A stretch of DNA of 64,000 bases from Alphaproteobacteria bacterium (GTDB lineage Bacteria; Pseudomonadota; Alphaproteobacteria; RF32; CAG-239). Both the position numbers and the translations under genes were made by a program. The stretch spans positions 1 to 64,000 of the forward strand of contig JAFUTN010000024.1 of the NCBI GenBank assembly GCA_017484225.1, given 5' to 3'. Under the pieces are notes generated by a model. That model did not search any database. It saw only the letters and a program-made list of their open reading frames with translations, and was not told where the DNA came from. Shown here in pieces: positions 18,391 through 28,082 of the stretch; the stretch's first letter is position 1, and every line of letters begins with the position of its first letter.

Positions 18391-18590
18391 TTTGATTCCT
18401 CGTCTGTTTCTTCCGATTTTAAGCGGAAAAATTGTTATATTCAAGATATATCAATAAGTTATGAGCAGAGTAACCCACAAATAAAGATACACCTTTTTCA
18501 TCATACTAAAATAAAAAGATTAAAATAGATTAAACAAAACAGGCTGTTTTCAAAAAGATATCCCATATAAAAAATATTCTTTTTTGCTGA

Positions 18591-19409
18591 CTATTCTCTT
18601 ATTTCATCCTGACTGTATTTTATCACGGTGAACCCCACCGGATTAATTAAACGCGGAGAAATAAAACGTCTGTTTTCAACAAAGCGAGGTGTTACGGTAG
18701 CTTTATACTTTTTCGTTTTCAGTGTTAATGCACCGTTACTGGCTCTGGAACGCGACAGATTATACGTAGTAAAATTTATAGCCCACGCCGGACCGTCTTC
18801 GGTGACTTTGCCGATAGAATCAATTCTTACCTCACTGGAATAGTCATTATCAAACATTTTTTCAACCGAAGCAGCATTCATTCCGACAAAATCACGATAC
18901 ACATCTCGCGCCGACAGATACGCAACAATTCCTCCCGGCCCCCATCTTGTTCGCATTTCCTGCTCATCATTCACCACAGTATTGCGCATTATCACGTATT
19001 GTTTCAAAAACATTTCCGTAAGCTGACGTTCGGAAGGCATATTTTTGCCCATAGGTTCATACCTGACAACCCCGTCAGAGTCGTGCTGTCCGATAATCAA
19101 AAGCGGTTCCACGACAATTTCCGGTGCCAGCCTGAAAACAACCAAAGACCAGCAAAGCAAAAATCCGAATGAAATTATCGCACAAAGTATTACCAAACGC
19201 GAAAGCCACAGAAAATAAACTTCCTTAGCAGACGTAGTAACAATCTCTTCATCTGTAATGTAATTTTGAGAATAAGTATCATCAACAGAACTTTGATCTG
19301 TTATATATACTTTTTTTATTCCTCCCTGAAGCTCCAACTGACATTCCTCTCTAGTAATACAATTTATATGATTGACAATAAGGCGGCCGCAAACCTTTGA
19401 TACTTTCAT
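18591..19409 (-). CDS. virB8: VirB8-family inner-membrane protein, paralogue b
   Basis: This second VirB8-type protein (up to 272 residues) has a cytoplasmic segment, a membrane helix (LVILCAIISFGFLLCWSLVVF) and the periplasmic VirB8 domain (EPLLIIGQHDSDGVVRYEP, MFLKQYVIMRNTVVND, LINPVGFTVIKYSQDE). The start is doubtful. The only ATG before the membrane helix is at 19409, overlapping the upstream gene by 59 nt with no binding site. A strong GGAGG (19321-19325) sits just after the upstream stop, but no ATG, GTG or TTG in frame follows it. A mutated or rare start codon, or a sequence error near the A7 tract at 19312-19318, is possible. Duplicated VirB8 genes also occur in Rickettsiales rvh systems. 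Confidence 0.85.
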   Translation of the reverse strand: MKVSKVCGRLIVNHINCITREECQLELQGGIKKVYITDQSSVDDTYSQNYITDEEIVTTSAKEVYFLWLSRLVILCAIISFGFLLCWSLVVFRLAPEIVVEPLLIIGQHDSDGVVRYEPMGKNMPSERQLTEMFLKQYVIMRNTVVNDEQEMRTRWGPGGIVAYLSARDVYRDFVGMNAASVEKMFDNDYSSEVRIDSIGKVTEDGPAWAINFTTYNLSRSRASNGALTLKTKKYKATVTPRFVENRRFISPRLINPVGFTVIKYSQDEIRE

Positions 19410-22400
19410 CCAAAGTTTCGTTACGTTTATTGATGTATTTATCTTTTACTGCATTATCTGCTTTATAGTTCTTAATTTTTTCCTTCAATTCTTCTTCCGT
19501 TTCCTCTCCGGAGATATTAACGATTTCATCTTCATCAATTTCCAAAAGTTTTAATTCGGCCTTTGCCCGTTCAATCTTATTTTTTAAGCTGTCCGTAACA
19601 ACGTTCTTAATTTTACCCAACTTTTCTTTTGCTTTATTCATATTTCTCGTTTTTTTATCTTCAAACGCCTTTTCCGTTTGCTGATACAAATCATCATCAG
19701 TCAAGTCAAATTCATCACGATGGTTAATAACCTCCGTGGTTCCGTCCGCCAATACATTATTTTCTATCTGACAAGGTTTAATAACAATATCATCATCTTC
19801 ATCATCAGTAACAACTTCCGTGCTATAGTCTTCATTTATCTTGAGGGCATAACCGGATTTATTAACCGCATTACAAATTTCATTCACCAAAACCTTTGCT
19901 TCAGGATTACCGTATATCTGATTCTTTACATTTTCCATACCTTCACGAGCTTTATTTTCTAATGCAACATTATTCAAAAAGTCACCAAACACATTAGTAT
20001 CAAGCATTGCTCTGCGATATAAATAGTATGGAGTATAATCCGAATTTTCATCCATGCCGGCATACTCGTTTATGATATACACGGCGTGTTGCAGTTCTTG
20101 CCGGAAAGTCAATCGTCCCGTTTTCTTTATAACAGGAATAGGTCCCGGCACAACTTCCGCTTTTTCAATGTAATCCAAAATTTGCCCGAGTTCACTGGCT
20201 CCTTTCAACTCGGCAGACATTGACGATTTTATTTGAATGTTCTGATTAGCCTCAAGATCCTTTTTACCGTCTATATACATACATTCATTAATTGCTTCCT
20301 TACCGCCGGAACTGTAAGCAGCCCACGGATAGCTATCGGTTGAAACAACATCCATGTTTGCACCGCCTGCCTTACAAGGATACATACCGGAGCGCAGGAA
20401 AGTTACACCTTCATTGTTTCCGCTGTTCAAAAACTTATGCAAATCAATTTGTTTTTCCTCAAATGATCTGTTTTTCAAAACATAATACCATATTTCCGGA
20501 AAATCCATTGTCGGTTCAATTTCCACGTCATCCTTGTGCTCATATTTATTCGTAACCGTAACATAATCATCAACCGACGACTGATAACTGTCTATAAATA
20601 TTTGACCGACCAAAAGCACATTTTCATTGGTTTCCGGTATATCTTCTCCGGAATCAAAGTGTTTATCTATAGAATCATAATCTTCTATGTCAAAGTGGAA
20701 TATTTCTCTCACCGGAGCAGAACTGAATTTTACCGGAGCTTTCGGAGCGGCAAAATCCTTTTTCTGCGGAATAATACCGACAAAATATTTGTCATCCGCA
20801 CCCGAATTTTCGGCAACATCGCTGAACATTGATGCTAACAATCCGGACATTTCATCTTGACTGCCGGAATTACCGTTACCGGCAATTTTAGCAATAAACT
20901 CATCATGCAGTCCGACAACTGTTGGGTTGTTTTCCGCATAATAAATCTCTTTACTTTCTTTCATGGCATTTAATTTTTCAATCAATACTTCCAGCTCTTT
21001 CAGAGCGTTTTCTCTGATTTTTTCCATGTTTTCCTGTGCTATCGCCAACACCGGATATTCGCTGATTGCGGCAGCCACTGCTTTTTCGGCGGCGGATAAT
21101 CTGTCCGCACTGATACCATCTATGTCAACATTATCTTTTTGTATTTGCTCATAGTATTTTACAACATATTTGCCACGCAATTCGTCAATCTTTTCCTCAT
21201 CTGCATCTATTGCCGCTCTGATATTTTCACGTTCACTTTCATAAGATTTAATCTGTCCTGTCAAAGCGGCCTTTAAGGCTTCTGCCTTTTTTTTGCTTTC
21301 AGCCTGATTTTTGTTATCTTTATTGTATTCTTTGTATTGAGGATATTCTTCTACCGGCAAATCATGACGGACAAACTTTTCTTTTTCTGCCTTTTTATCT
21401 TTAGGTTTTTGCTTTTTTACATACTCTTCTCCTGCCGTATCTATCGGCATAGCCTCATCTGCCGTAGTAATATCATCATTCGCCTTACTCAAATCATCTC
21501 TGGCCTTATCCAGTTTGATGCTCACACTCTCCAGTTTGGCAAAAAGACTTTTTCTGTGTTCTTCAAGCGAACGTCTCTCAGACAAATAATTGTCTGTAAT
21601 AGACTTTAATTTTGCTTCTTCCTGAGCTATCAATGCTGCAACCTTAGCTACCGCTTTTTCGGAACTGTCCTCCGTTAACCCGTTCAGCAATCCCTGCAGT
21701 TTATTTGTAACTTCCTGCCTTTTTGCCTCTTTACTTTTAACCACAATACCATCGGAATTAACATCATCCGTATATTCGTATGTTTTATTGACAACCAAAC
21801 CGATATTAACCAAAATCTCATACAACGGCTCCGTCTTGATATATTCGCCTATGTTGTTGTATTTTTCGTCAATATACTGATTATAAAAATTCATCTGGTC
21901 AACCCACAAAGGAAACTTATCCTTAGCCTCCCCCAATTTAGGAGTTGCCGAAACAGTGTCCGCGGCAATCTGCTGATTCAGGCTGGCCCCCAAAGACCAT
22001 GTGAGTAAATCTGCAGCTCTGGCCTCACGGTCCAACACATCTTCTAAAATTCCTTCTTCATTGATTTGCAATTTCAATTCGTTGTTTTCGCCTTCGTCTT
22101 CACCTGAAGAAGAATTTTCAATATTATCATTCATAGCCAAAGATGACTTTCCGCCGGCAGGAAAATCACCGTCTTGCGCACTCATGTGCAATATATTTTT
22201 CTGACCGGACTCTTCGGCTGCTTTGCTGTACCTTGCCGACGTCGGATTCAAATCTGCATTTATTTCCTTATACATATTTGCCAGCCATCCTCCGGTTCCT
22301 CCGACTTTATAGTAGTCACCCAAATCCATATAATAGCATTTTTCCGTTCCGCATTTTCCGTCAAACAAACCAAAACTCGGAGTATCATCATCCAACGATT

Positions 22401-23589
22401 TTTCCGGATTATATTTGCACTCAAAATATTGCTCGCCTAAAGAACAATTTCCGAGCCACACTGCTTCTTCGTTTTTATAACTGTCATCCATATATGAAAG
22501 AGCGCAGTAATGTGACTGTATCACGTGCTTCAATGTCTTCTCGTGTTCGGCTTTTACTTTATTATAGGTAACAAAAGAATCTTTCATACTCGGAAGCTGT
22601 TGTTTCAAGTTGTGCATTCTGCGCGCTTCATCTATAGCCGCCAAACTTTCCGCCAATATTGTCTGATTTTTCAAATCCTCTTCTTTTCCGGCTAATGATG
22701 ATACTACTCCCGCCGTTTCAATTTCTTCCAGCTCAAAAGCATTCTCCATAATGCTTTCACCGGAAACAGAGACTATCTGCGTTTTTTGCGGCAATAACAT
22801 ATTATTAGAATGCTTATCCTTTTTATATTCTTTAGGAATAGCATAAAACCCGACATTGTCTGTAGCATTCATTTGTGCCAGCATTGCTGTCAAATATTCG
22901 TTATAGCGCATCAAGCGGTCATAAATACGAACAGCCGTAAGAGCATTTCGCCATAAACAAACCTTATCTTCGGTATCACCTGATTGACAGTTGTATTCCT
23001 GCAATTCTTCTTCCTCACATTTTTCACCGAGTACCAAACATTTTTCAATATTATCCAACTGAGCAAACATAACCTGCAACTCTTTATCCATTTCTGTTGC
23101 CGTAATATACATTTCAACAACCGTATCTTCTTTGAACTGCTCCAATTTATCATGATATGCCGCCATAATTGTCGGATCGTCGGAAGGATATTGCAAAAAC
23201 AATTTTTTAAATGCCGCTTGAACACTTGTCGCATCATCCATATCGGCAATTTTGCATTTTTTAATTGTTCTGGAGTAAGAAATAACCTTTTCTCTTGCTG
23301 TTCCCCTTAAAGCTTCCGAATTAAACAATGAACGTCCGAGAGAAAGCCCGTAACTCTCCAATTTGCGTAAAATATCTTTCACACTGCTTAATTTTTTATA
23401 TTCATCAGACATCTTCTTTGCCATTTCAATAGATGTTGTAACATCAGAAATAGCTGACGGAGTACATTGCCCGCAAAACTGCAGTGATGTTAACATCAAA
23501 GGTGTGTAGTCATAGAAAAGAGCTTCGGCTTTCATAGGCAGAAAACCAACCATTGCTAACATACATAAAATTAATTTTACTTTTTTCAT
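19351..23589 (-). CDS. Very large secreted coiled-coil protein of the T4SS operon
   Basis: This 1412-residue protein is read from the ATG at 23589 (AAGGAG site upstream). A signal peptide (VKLILCMLAMVGFLPMKAEA) is followed by a region resembling VirB5/TrbJ-type proteins in composition (QFCGQCTPSAISDVTTSIEM). Cysteine pairs occur through residues of about 170-450, long charged coiled coils through about 630-860 (SERRSLEEHRKSLFAKLESV), and an acidic C-terminal part ends in a cysteine (YCQSYKLYY). No polytopic membrane region is visible, so it does not look like VirB6 although it occupies the position where virB6 often lies. I do not recognise the family. A periplasmic or pilus-associated structural role is inferred from context. 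Confidence 0.75.
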   Translation of the reverse strand: MKKVKLILCMLAMVGFLPMKAEALFYDYTPLMLTSLQFCGQCTPSAISDVTTSIEMAKKMSDEYKKLSSVKDILRKLESYGLSLGRSLFNSEALRGTAREKVISYSRTIKKCKIADMDDATSVQAAFKKLFLQYPSDDPTIMAAYHDKLEQFKEDTVVEMYITATEMDKELQVMFAQLDNIEKCLVLGEKCEEEELQEYNCQSGDTEDKVCLWRNALTAVRIYDRLMRYNEYLTAMLAQMNATDNVGFYAIPKEYKKDKHSNNMLLPQKTQIVSVSGESIMENAFELEEIETAGVVSSLAGKEEDLKNQTILAESLAAIDEARRMHNLKQQLPSMKDSFVTYNKVKAEHEKTLKHVIQSHYCALSYMDDSYKNEEAVWLGNCSLGEQYFECKYNPEKSLDDDTPSFGLFDGKCGTEKCYYMDLGDYYKVGGTGGWLANMYKEINADLNPTSARYSKAAEESGQKNILHMSAQDGDFPAGGKSSLAMNDNIENSSSGEDEGENNELKLQINEEGILEDVLDREARAADLLTWSLGASLNQQIAADTVSATPKLGEAKDKFPLWVDQMNFYNQYIDEKYNNIGEYIKTEPLYEILVNIGLVVNKTYEYTDDVNSDGIVVKSKEAKRQEVTNKLQGLLNGLTEDSSEKAVAKVAALIAQEEAKLKSITDNYLSERRSLEEHRKSLFAKLESVSIKLDKARDDLSKANDDITTADEAMPIDTAGEEYVKKQKPKDKKAEKEKFVRHDLPVEEYPQYKEYNKDNKNQAESKKKAEALKAALTGQIKSYESERENIRAAIDADEEKIDELRGKYVVKYYEQIQKDNVDIDGISADRLSAAEKAVAAAISEYPVLAIAQENMEKIRENALKELEVLIEKLNAMKESKEIYYAENNPTVVGLHDEFIAKIAGNGNSGSQDEMSGLLASMFSDVAENSGADDKYFVGIIPQKKDFAAPKAPVKFSSAPVREIFHFDIEDYDSIDKHFDSGEDIPETNENVLLVGQIFIDSYQSSVDDYVTVTNKYEHKDDVEIEPTMDFPEIWYYVLKNRSFEEKQIDLHKFLNSGNNEGVTFLRSGMYPCKAGGANMDVVSTDSYPWAAYSSGGKEAINECMYIDGKKDLEANQNIQIKSSMSAELKGASELGQILDYIEKAEVVPGPIPVIKKTGRLTFRQELQHAVYIINEYAGMDENSDYTPYYLYRRAMLDTNVFGDFLNNVALENKAREGMENVKNQIYGNPEAKVLVNEICNAVNKSGYALKINEDYSTEVVTDDEDDDIVIKPCQIENNVLADGTTEVINHRDEFDLTDDDLYQQTEKAFEDKKTRNMNKAKEKLGKIKNVVTDSLKNKIERAKAELKLLEIDEDEIVNISGEETEEELKEKIKNYKADNAVKDKYINKRNETLDESIKGLRPPYCQSYKLYY

Positions 23590-23600
23590 AGCGTTACTCC

Positions 23601-24842
23601 TTAGAAACCGTGCCACATATCTTCAAATCCGGTAGACAAATTTCCCGTTCCTTTTTTAATGTTGTCAACAGACCGCTTAATATTTTGAATTGATGCACCA
23701 ACCAGTTCATAATAATCTAAATCAAGTTCCGTCACATCATGGTCATAATCTACAAGTTTATATTTATTGTTCCAACCCCTCATTTTTGCTAAAGACTTGT
23801 AACGTAGCTCTCCCAGCAACATAGACATCAAATGTGCCGCACTTTTAGCCATTTGCACATCAACACCTATGTGCATTCCTTTAGCTCCGAACAAACCATC
23901 GGCATCCTTCATTGATTTATCCGTCATATCACTGGCTCTCAACTCTGTTTCAACGGTGCGAATATTATTATCCATCGTCGTTTTTAATATATTTTGAACG
24001 GCATAATAAAATTCTCTTTCCCGTTCCAAATTTACCTTTTTCATATTTTCACCGGTTCTTTCCTCGTCTTCTTTTAAGAATAAATCACCCAGTTTTTCTT
24101 CGTAAATGTTTTTTTCATCACCTTCATTAACCTTCTTGTCAAAAAGATTGTTAATCATCTCCTCGCCCTTACCGCGCATAACATCTAACTGCATTGCGGA
24201 TTCTGCCTCACCGACAAGTTTAGATAATTCTATAATTTTTGACTTTTTGGCATGAAGTTCCGGATTATTTGAAACATAATCCGCATTATTTTCTATCCGC
24301 TGACCTTCTAAAATTGCTATTTGTTCTTCCAATTCTTTAATTTCGTCAGGGTCTTTTGTTGCCGCAAGTTTTGTTCTCAATTCTGTTATTTGTGCTATGA
24401 TAGCCTGATTTTTAGAATTTTTTGCCTGTTGCAAAGACAAAATTAAATTATCATAATCCGACTGGGCATTTGCCAATTCAAGTTTATTGTTTGCCAACAA
24501 TTCTTTATATTTTGCATCAACCATAGACATAGAAAAATTTCCGTTCAAAACGGCCATACCCAGCTCTTTTAATAACCCATTCATTTCTTTATTAACATAT
24601 TCGTCACTGACCAAGGCCAGTTCGCGTCCTTCTCCCACTGAGGCCTGCTTTAAGATTTTACTCATATCTTGAAGACTTCCCTGTATTTTTTGATTGGCAA
24701 TCGTTTCCAACTGCTCCAATCTGGAGCTCCAATCTGTCGGACCGATAAAGAAATCAAGTTTGCTGATAGCAAAAGTTTCCTTCGGGAAAGCAAAGATTAC
24801 CGAAAGAACTGTAATAAAGATACTTTTCCATATTTTCGTCAT
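23601..24842 (-). CDS. Secreted coiled-coil protein of the T4SS operon
   Basis: This 413-residue protein is read from the ATG at 24842, which has AAGGAA 5 nt upstream; that site lies inside the previous gene's stop region. It carries a signal peptide (SIFITVLSVIFAFPKETFA). The mature protein is almost wholly helical and charged, with predicted coiled coils at residues of about 120-200 (NSKNQAIIAQITELRTKLAA), and contains no cysteines that I can see. The hydrophilic helical build and location fit a VirB5/TrbJ-like minor pilus or periplasmic component, but there is no diagnostic motif. It is tightly packed between two other secreted helical proteins. Confidence 0.7.
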   Translation of the reverse strand: MTKIWKSIFITVLSVIFAFPKETFAISKLDFFIGPTDWSSRLEQLETIANQKIQGSLQDMSKILKQASVGEGRELALVSDEYVNKEMNGLLKELGMAVLNGNFSMSMVDAKYKELLANNKLELANAQSDYDNLILSLQQAKNSKNQAIIAQITELRTKLAATKDPDEIKELEEQIAILEGQRIENNADYVSNNPELHAKKSKIIELSKLVGEAESAMQLDVMRGKGEEMINNLFDKKVNEGDEKNIYEEKLGDLFLKEDEERTGENMKKVNLEREREFYYAVQNILKTTMDNNIRTVETELRASDMTDKSMKDADGLFGAKGMHIGVDVQMAKSAAHLMSMLLGELRYKSLAKMRGWNNKYKLVDYDHDVTELDLDYYELVGASIQNIKRSVDNIKKGTGNLSTGFEDMWHGF

Positions 24843-24853
24843 ATCGGTTCCTT

Positions 24854-25615
24854 TCATTGTCCTTGATTTTCCGTTGAATTATCGTCTTTTTCTTCGGCAT
24901 TTTTAATTCTTACTTCTTGAATCAATGCATATCCGGATTGGCCATAATAGTTTGCTGTTGCATCAAGTATGGTTTTCCATCTGCTGTTTGCCCGCAAGGT
25001 AGTTTTTTTGTATTCTTCCATTATTTGCGGAAGATTTTCTGTCGGATCATTACTGTTTGCCAAAACCGCTGCTCTGGCTTCATCACTTTCTTTTTCCGCA
25101 TCAGATATTTTTTTATCTTCTGCCATAATTTGCCGACGGCGAACAACCGCTTTAGCATACATGGCAGAAACATTTTGTATTTGCAATTCATTAACTATTT
25201 TTCGCAATTCTGCCATTTTTTCTATATCATTGGAGGTTCTGGCTTTCGGGGCCAACTGGTCTATAATCGCCTTTTCCAATGCCGGATTATTTGTTGTTCC
25301 TTTAACATAATCGCTGATACCTTTCACAGCCACCGGATTAAGATGCAGTTTTTGGTAATTTTTTTCCAACAGCGACAAGCCTCCCATTGCCGCGTAATAC
25401 TCGGCTTCTTTACGCAATTTGTTTATCAACTCTCTGTTATCGGTAAACTCTTGCATCTGCATATTAATTTTTGCTTGAATTTCGGTTACCTTGTCCGAAT
25501 AATATTCCACAGTTGAAAGCAAGTCTTCCATATTTGATAAAAAATCAAAATCCGCCTTTGCCGCACAAGGAAGCATCACTAAACATACCACCAAATATTT
25601 AAGTTTTTTAATCAT
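24854..25615 (-). CDS. VirB5/TrbJ-like secreted helical protein
   Basis: This 253-residue protein is read from the ATG at 25615, preceded by GGAGAGG. The signal peptide is KKLKYLVVCLVMLPCAAKA, with cleavage before DFDFLSN. The mature protein is alpha-helical throughout (VTEIQAKINMQMQEFTDNRE, AELRKIVNELQIQNVSAMYA). That is the general appearance of VirB5/TrbJ proteins, which sit at the tip of T4SS pili and mediate host contact. It lies in the same operon block as VirB4 and VirB8. The family call rests on length, signal peptide, helicity and position rather than on a signature, and the two larger neighbours share this appearance. Confidence 0.65.
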   Translation of the reverse strand: MIKKLKYLVVCLVMLPCAAKADFDFLSNMEDLLSTVEYYSDKVTEIQAKINMQMQEFTDNRELINKLRKEAEYYAAMGGLSLLEKNYQKLHLNPVAVKGISDYVKGTTNNPALEKAIIDQLAPKARTSNDIEKMAELRKIVNELQIQNVSAMYAKAVVRRRQIMAEDKKISDAEKESDEARAAVLANSNDPTENLPQIMEEYKKTTLRANSRWKTILDATANYYGQSGYALIQEVRIKNAEEKDDNSTENQGQ

Positions 25616-25650
25616 GATACCTCTCCATTTGAACAACAGCCTACTTAATT

Positions 25651-27417
25651 CTACTGAGCATTGTCGCCTCCGGCATTACCGGTGCCGCCGGTTTTTCCGA
25701 TATTAATCTTTATCAAATCATTCATATTAACCTGACCGGTTGAACTCCTTATTTTATTCAAATCAGACTCACTGATAGTGGACATACCGCTAGGCAGCTC
25801 CACCGGAACACCGGCTGTTTGGAATAATTTATTTAAATCAACGGATTTACCGTCCGAAGAGCCTGCTATTTTCAGCAAATCATCAATTCCAATATTGCCG
25901 TCTGCAGACATATTGACACCGACACCTGAAAGCAGTGAGCCTACATTTACCGACCCGTCTTCATTTAAGTAATTGTCAAAACCTAAACCGGATACAACGC
26001 TGGATATACTGATTGTTCCGTCCTCATTTGACAAGCCTTCAACACCGGCATCAGCCAATACGTTTTCTATATTAACGGAACCGTTCGGATTAACATAATC
26101 CCCCAAACCGAGATTGTTTAAGAAATCATACGTCGGACTGTTTTTAGGCGCATTTCCTTCTACCACAACATCCTCATCCAATGTTCCGGCACAACTGCCG
26201 CCGACACATTCAACAGAAACACCGGTTGCAGTTTTAAACTTTCCGTCCGGACACGGTTCCTCCGAGGTGTATCCGTCACCTTCACTATATTCTACCTTGC
26301 ATTTTCCGTCACCAAGATATGCCACTACCTTACCGCCATCTGCCGTATCCGGTTTTTCATTTTCATCATACGGTCCCGTGCAGCTTCCTGCCGAACAAAG
26401 AACACTCTGTCCGTCGGATGTTTTGTGTTCTCCGTCCGGACATGCTTCAATATTGGTAACTTCTCCGGCCGGTCCGCTTCTGGTAACCGAACACTTGTTG
26501 GCTCCGGTATATTCAGTCTTTACAACCTCACCATCAACGTGCTTGTCTGCAACCAATGTGCATACTTCGTGTTCACAAACAATGCCTATACTTGCATCTT
26601 GCGGATCAAAATATGTTCCGTCCGGACACACTTTTGTTTCTTTTTGACAGCTATATGCGGAAATATCTTCTCCTTCACCGACACAAACTTTGCGCTCACA
26701 TTGATTGTTTTCAACATACTTCCAATCTGTCACATAAGGAGAATCCGTTGTATACTTTGAGGTCACTTTTGTCATATCGGCATCACTGCCTTCAATATTT
26801 ACCTCAGTCTTAGCTTTTTCTTCCTCTTCTGCTATCTTTTGCTTTTCTTCTTCCGTTAAATAATCTTCTATAACATCTTTGCTGATTGTAGAGATATTTG
26901 AAAGAGCCACATATTTCAGATTTTCGGCATACAAGTCACGCATACTGTTAATTAAGGCCATCAAGGTGGCATTTGTGTTTACTATTGCCGCATTATCATC
27001 ATGTTCTGTCTGCTCATTATCATTTGCATCAGACAATCTTTTAATTATACCGTTTTCCGGATCTTCAAAATCAGCAATGGAAGCACCTTTACTAACCGCC
27101 AATGCCAACATTATTTTAAGCTCTTCCACTCTGATTGACTCAAGGTCTTTAACACCGTCATCACGTGTGGCAGCATTTTTATGCGTAGCTTTTATTATCA
27201 ACTGATTCACACACTTATACAGTTTATTGTTATCTTTAACAGCATCTTCGGCATTCATTTTACACAATGTTGCCATCAAATTAGGGATAATTTGCTTATC
27301 TTTATAAACACCGGTGAACGTTTCTTCCGGATTTTCTTCACCTTCGGCGAATGCCGGACTGACCGAGAACAAAATCACGGCAAATAATACTGCTAACTTT
27401 CCAACAAAATTCATCAT
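25651..27417 (-). CDS. Secreted cysteine-rich protein with EF-hand/dockerin-like repeats
   Basis: This 588-residue product is read from the ATG at 27417 (AAAGGA upstream). A signal peptide (LAVLFAVILFSVSPAFA) precedes a helical region. Residues of about 240-420 are tandem cysteine modules of the form C-PDG-x-x-x-x-x-G-x-x-V-x-C-x-x-G-x-C (CPDGEHKTSDGQSVLC, CPDGKFKTATGVSVEC). From about residue 435 come repeats with calcium-loop-like N/D-x-D-G-x-x spacing followed by a short helix (LNEDGSVNVGSLLSGVGV, MSADGNIGIDDLLKIAG), reminiscent of dockerin/EF-hand repeats. It ends with a Gly/Asn tail. It is unusual inside a T4SS operon; a surface-exposed or tip adhesin role is inference. Confidence 0.7.
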   Translation of the reverse strand: MMNFVGKLAVLFAVILFSVSPAFAEGEENPEETFTGVYKDKQIIPNLMATLCKMNAEDAVKDNNKLYKCVNQLIIKATHKNAATRDDGVKDLESIRVEELKIMLALAVSKGASIADFEDPENGIIKRLSDANDNEQTEHDDNAAIVNTNATLMALINSMRDLYAENLKYVALSNISTISKDVIEDYLTEEEKQKIAEEEEKAKTEVNIEGSDADMTKVTSKYTTDSPYVTDWKYVENNQCERKVCVGEGEDISAYSCQKETKVCPDGTYFDPQDASIGIVCEHEVCTLVADKHVDGEVVKTEYTGANKCSVTRSGPAGEVTNIEACPDGEHKTSDGQSVLCSAGSCTGPYDENEKPDTADGGKVVAYLGDGKCKVEYSEGDGYTSEEPCPDGKFKTATGVSVECVGGSCAGTLDEDVVVEGNAPKNSPTYDFLNNLGLGDYVNPNGSVNIENVLADAGVEGLSNEDGTISISSVVSGLGFDNYLNEDGSVNVGSLLSGVGVNMSADGNIGIDDLLKIAGSSDGKSVDLNKLFQTAGVPVELPSGMSTISESDLNKIRSSTGQVNMNDLIKINIGKTGGTGNAGGDNAQ

Positions 27418-27433
27418 TTGCTTAGTCCTTTCC

Positions 27434-28009
27434 TTAATTTGTTCCCGAACCTTCAGGTGCAACATTTATTGTTCCCGACACAGGATTCTGCCTAGATTGA
27501 TACCAATTATTTACCGAATCCTGTCTGGTTGCTTTAGTGCTTTCTACCGCCTCTTGCAGCGCAGCATCGGCCGCTGCATCCGCAGCAGCTTTTTCTTCTT
27601 GTTTTTTCTTTGCCTGTTCTCTGGCTTCTTTTTTCGCTTTTATTTTATTTTCAACCTTTGTCACATACTGTTGAGCAAACTCTTGACCGTTTTTGGTTAT
27701 GGAGGCTAAAATAGCCTTTTTCATATCTCCGTAACGATTATAGTCATTCATAACATCATCAAGCATTTGCGAATACTTGCTCCACGAATCAAAACCGGTT
27801 CCGATTTCCGTGTTACGCGATAACTGCTGTTGATTGCTGATAACCTTATTTGAATTTATCATTAATTGATTTGCCGTTTTCATAAAAATCTGATAGATAC
27901 GAGACGAATCAAATGTCGGCAAAGGAATCAAAGCATCTGCCCGCATCGGCACGGCCAACACGGAGACGCACAAGATTGCACAGCATAAAATTTTTTTAAA
28001 ATTCATCAT
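27434..28009 (-). CDS. Secreted helical protein downstream of VirB4
   Basis: This 191-residue protein starts at an ATG 5 nt after GGAGG. It has a signal peptide (FKKILCCAILCVSVLAVPMRADA) and a helical mature region with a strongly charged Lys/Glu/Ala coiled coil near residues 115-155 (KIKAKKEAREQAKKKQEEKA) and a flexible tail. It follows virB4 by 73 nt. Its position directly after VirB4 and its helical secreted nature resemble VirB5, as do three other proteins in this block, so the true VirB5 cannot be singled out from sequence reading. There is no recognised catalytic motif. Confidence 0.65.
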   Translation of the reverse strand: MMNFKKILCCAILCVSVLAVPMRADALIPLPTFDSSRIYQIFMKTANQLMINSNKVISNQQQLSRNTEIGTGFDSWSKYSQMLDDVMNDYNRYGDMKKAILASITKNGQEFAQQYVTKVENKIKAKKEAREQAKKKQEEKAAADAAADAALQEAVESTKATRQDSVNNWYQSRQNPVSGTINVAPEGSGTN

Positions 28010-28082
28010 AAGTTCCTCCTCTACGTTGGCCTGCTTTCAGTTTATCATCTTATTGTCTGAAAACAAAACACTTTTTAAAAAC

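Noticed and set aside
19351-23589. VirB6 assignment for the 1412-residue protein
   Set aside because: It lacks the several hydrophobic helices needed for VirB6; it is a soluble exported coiled-coil protein by sequence.
24917-25516. Open frame of 199 codons, rich in Cys and Phe, opposite the VirB5-like gene
   Set aside because: The composition is that of an antisense frame over an AT-rich helical protein; the minus-strand gene has signal peptide and binding site.
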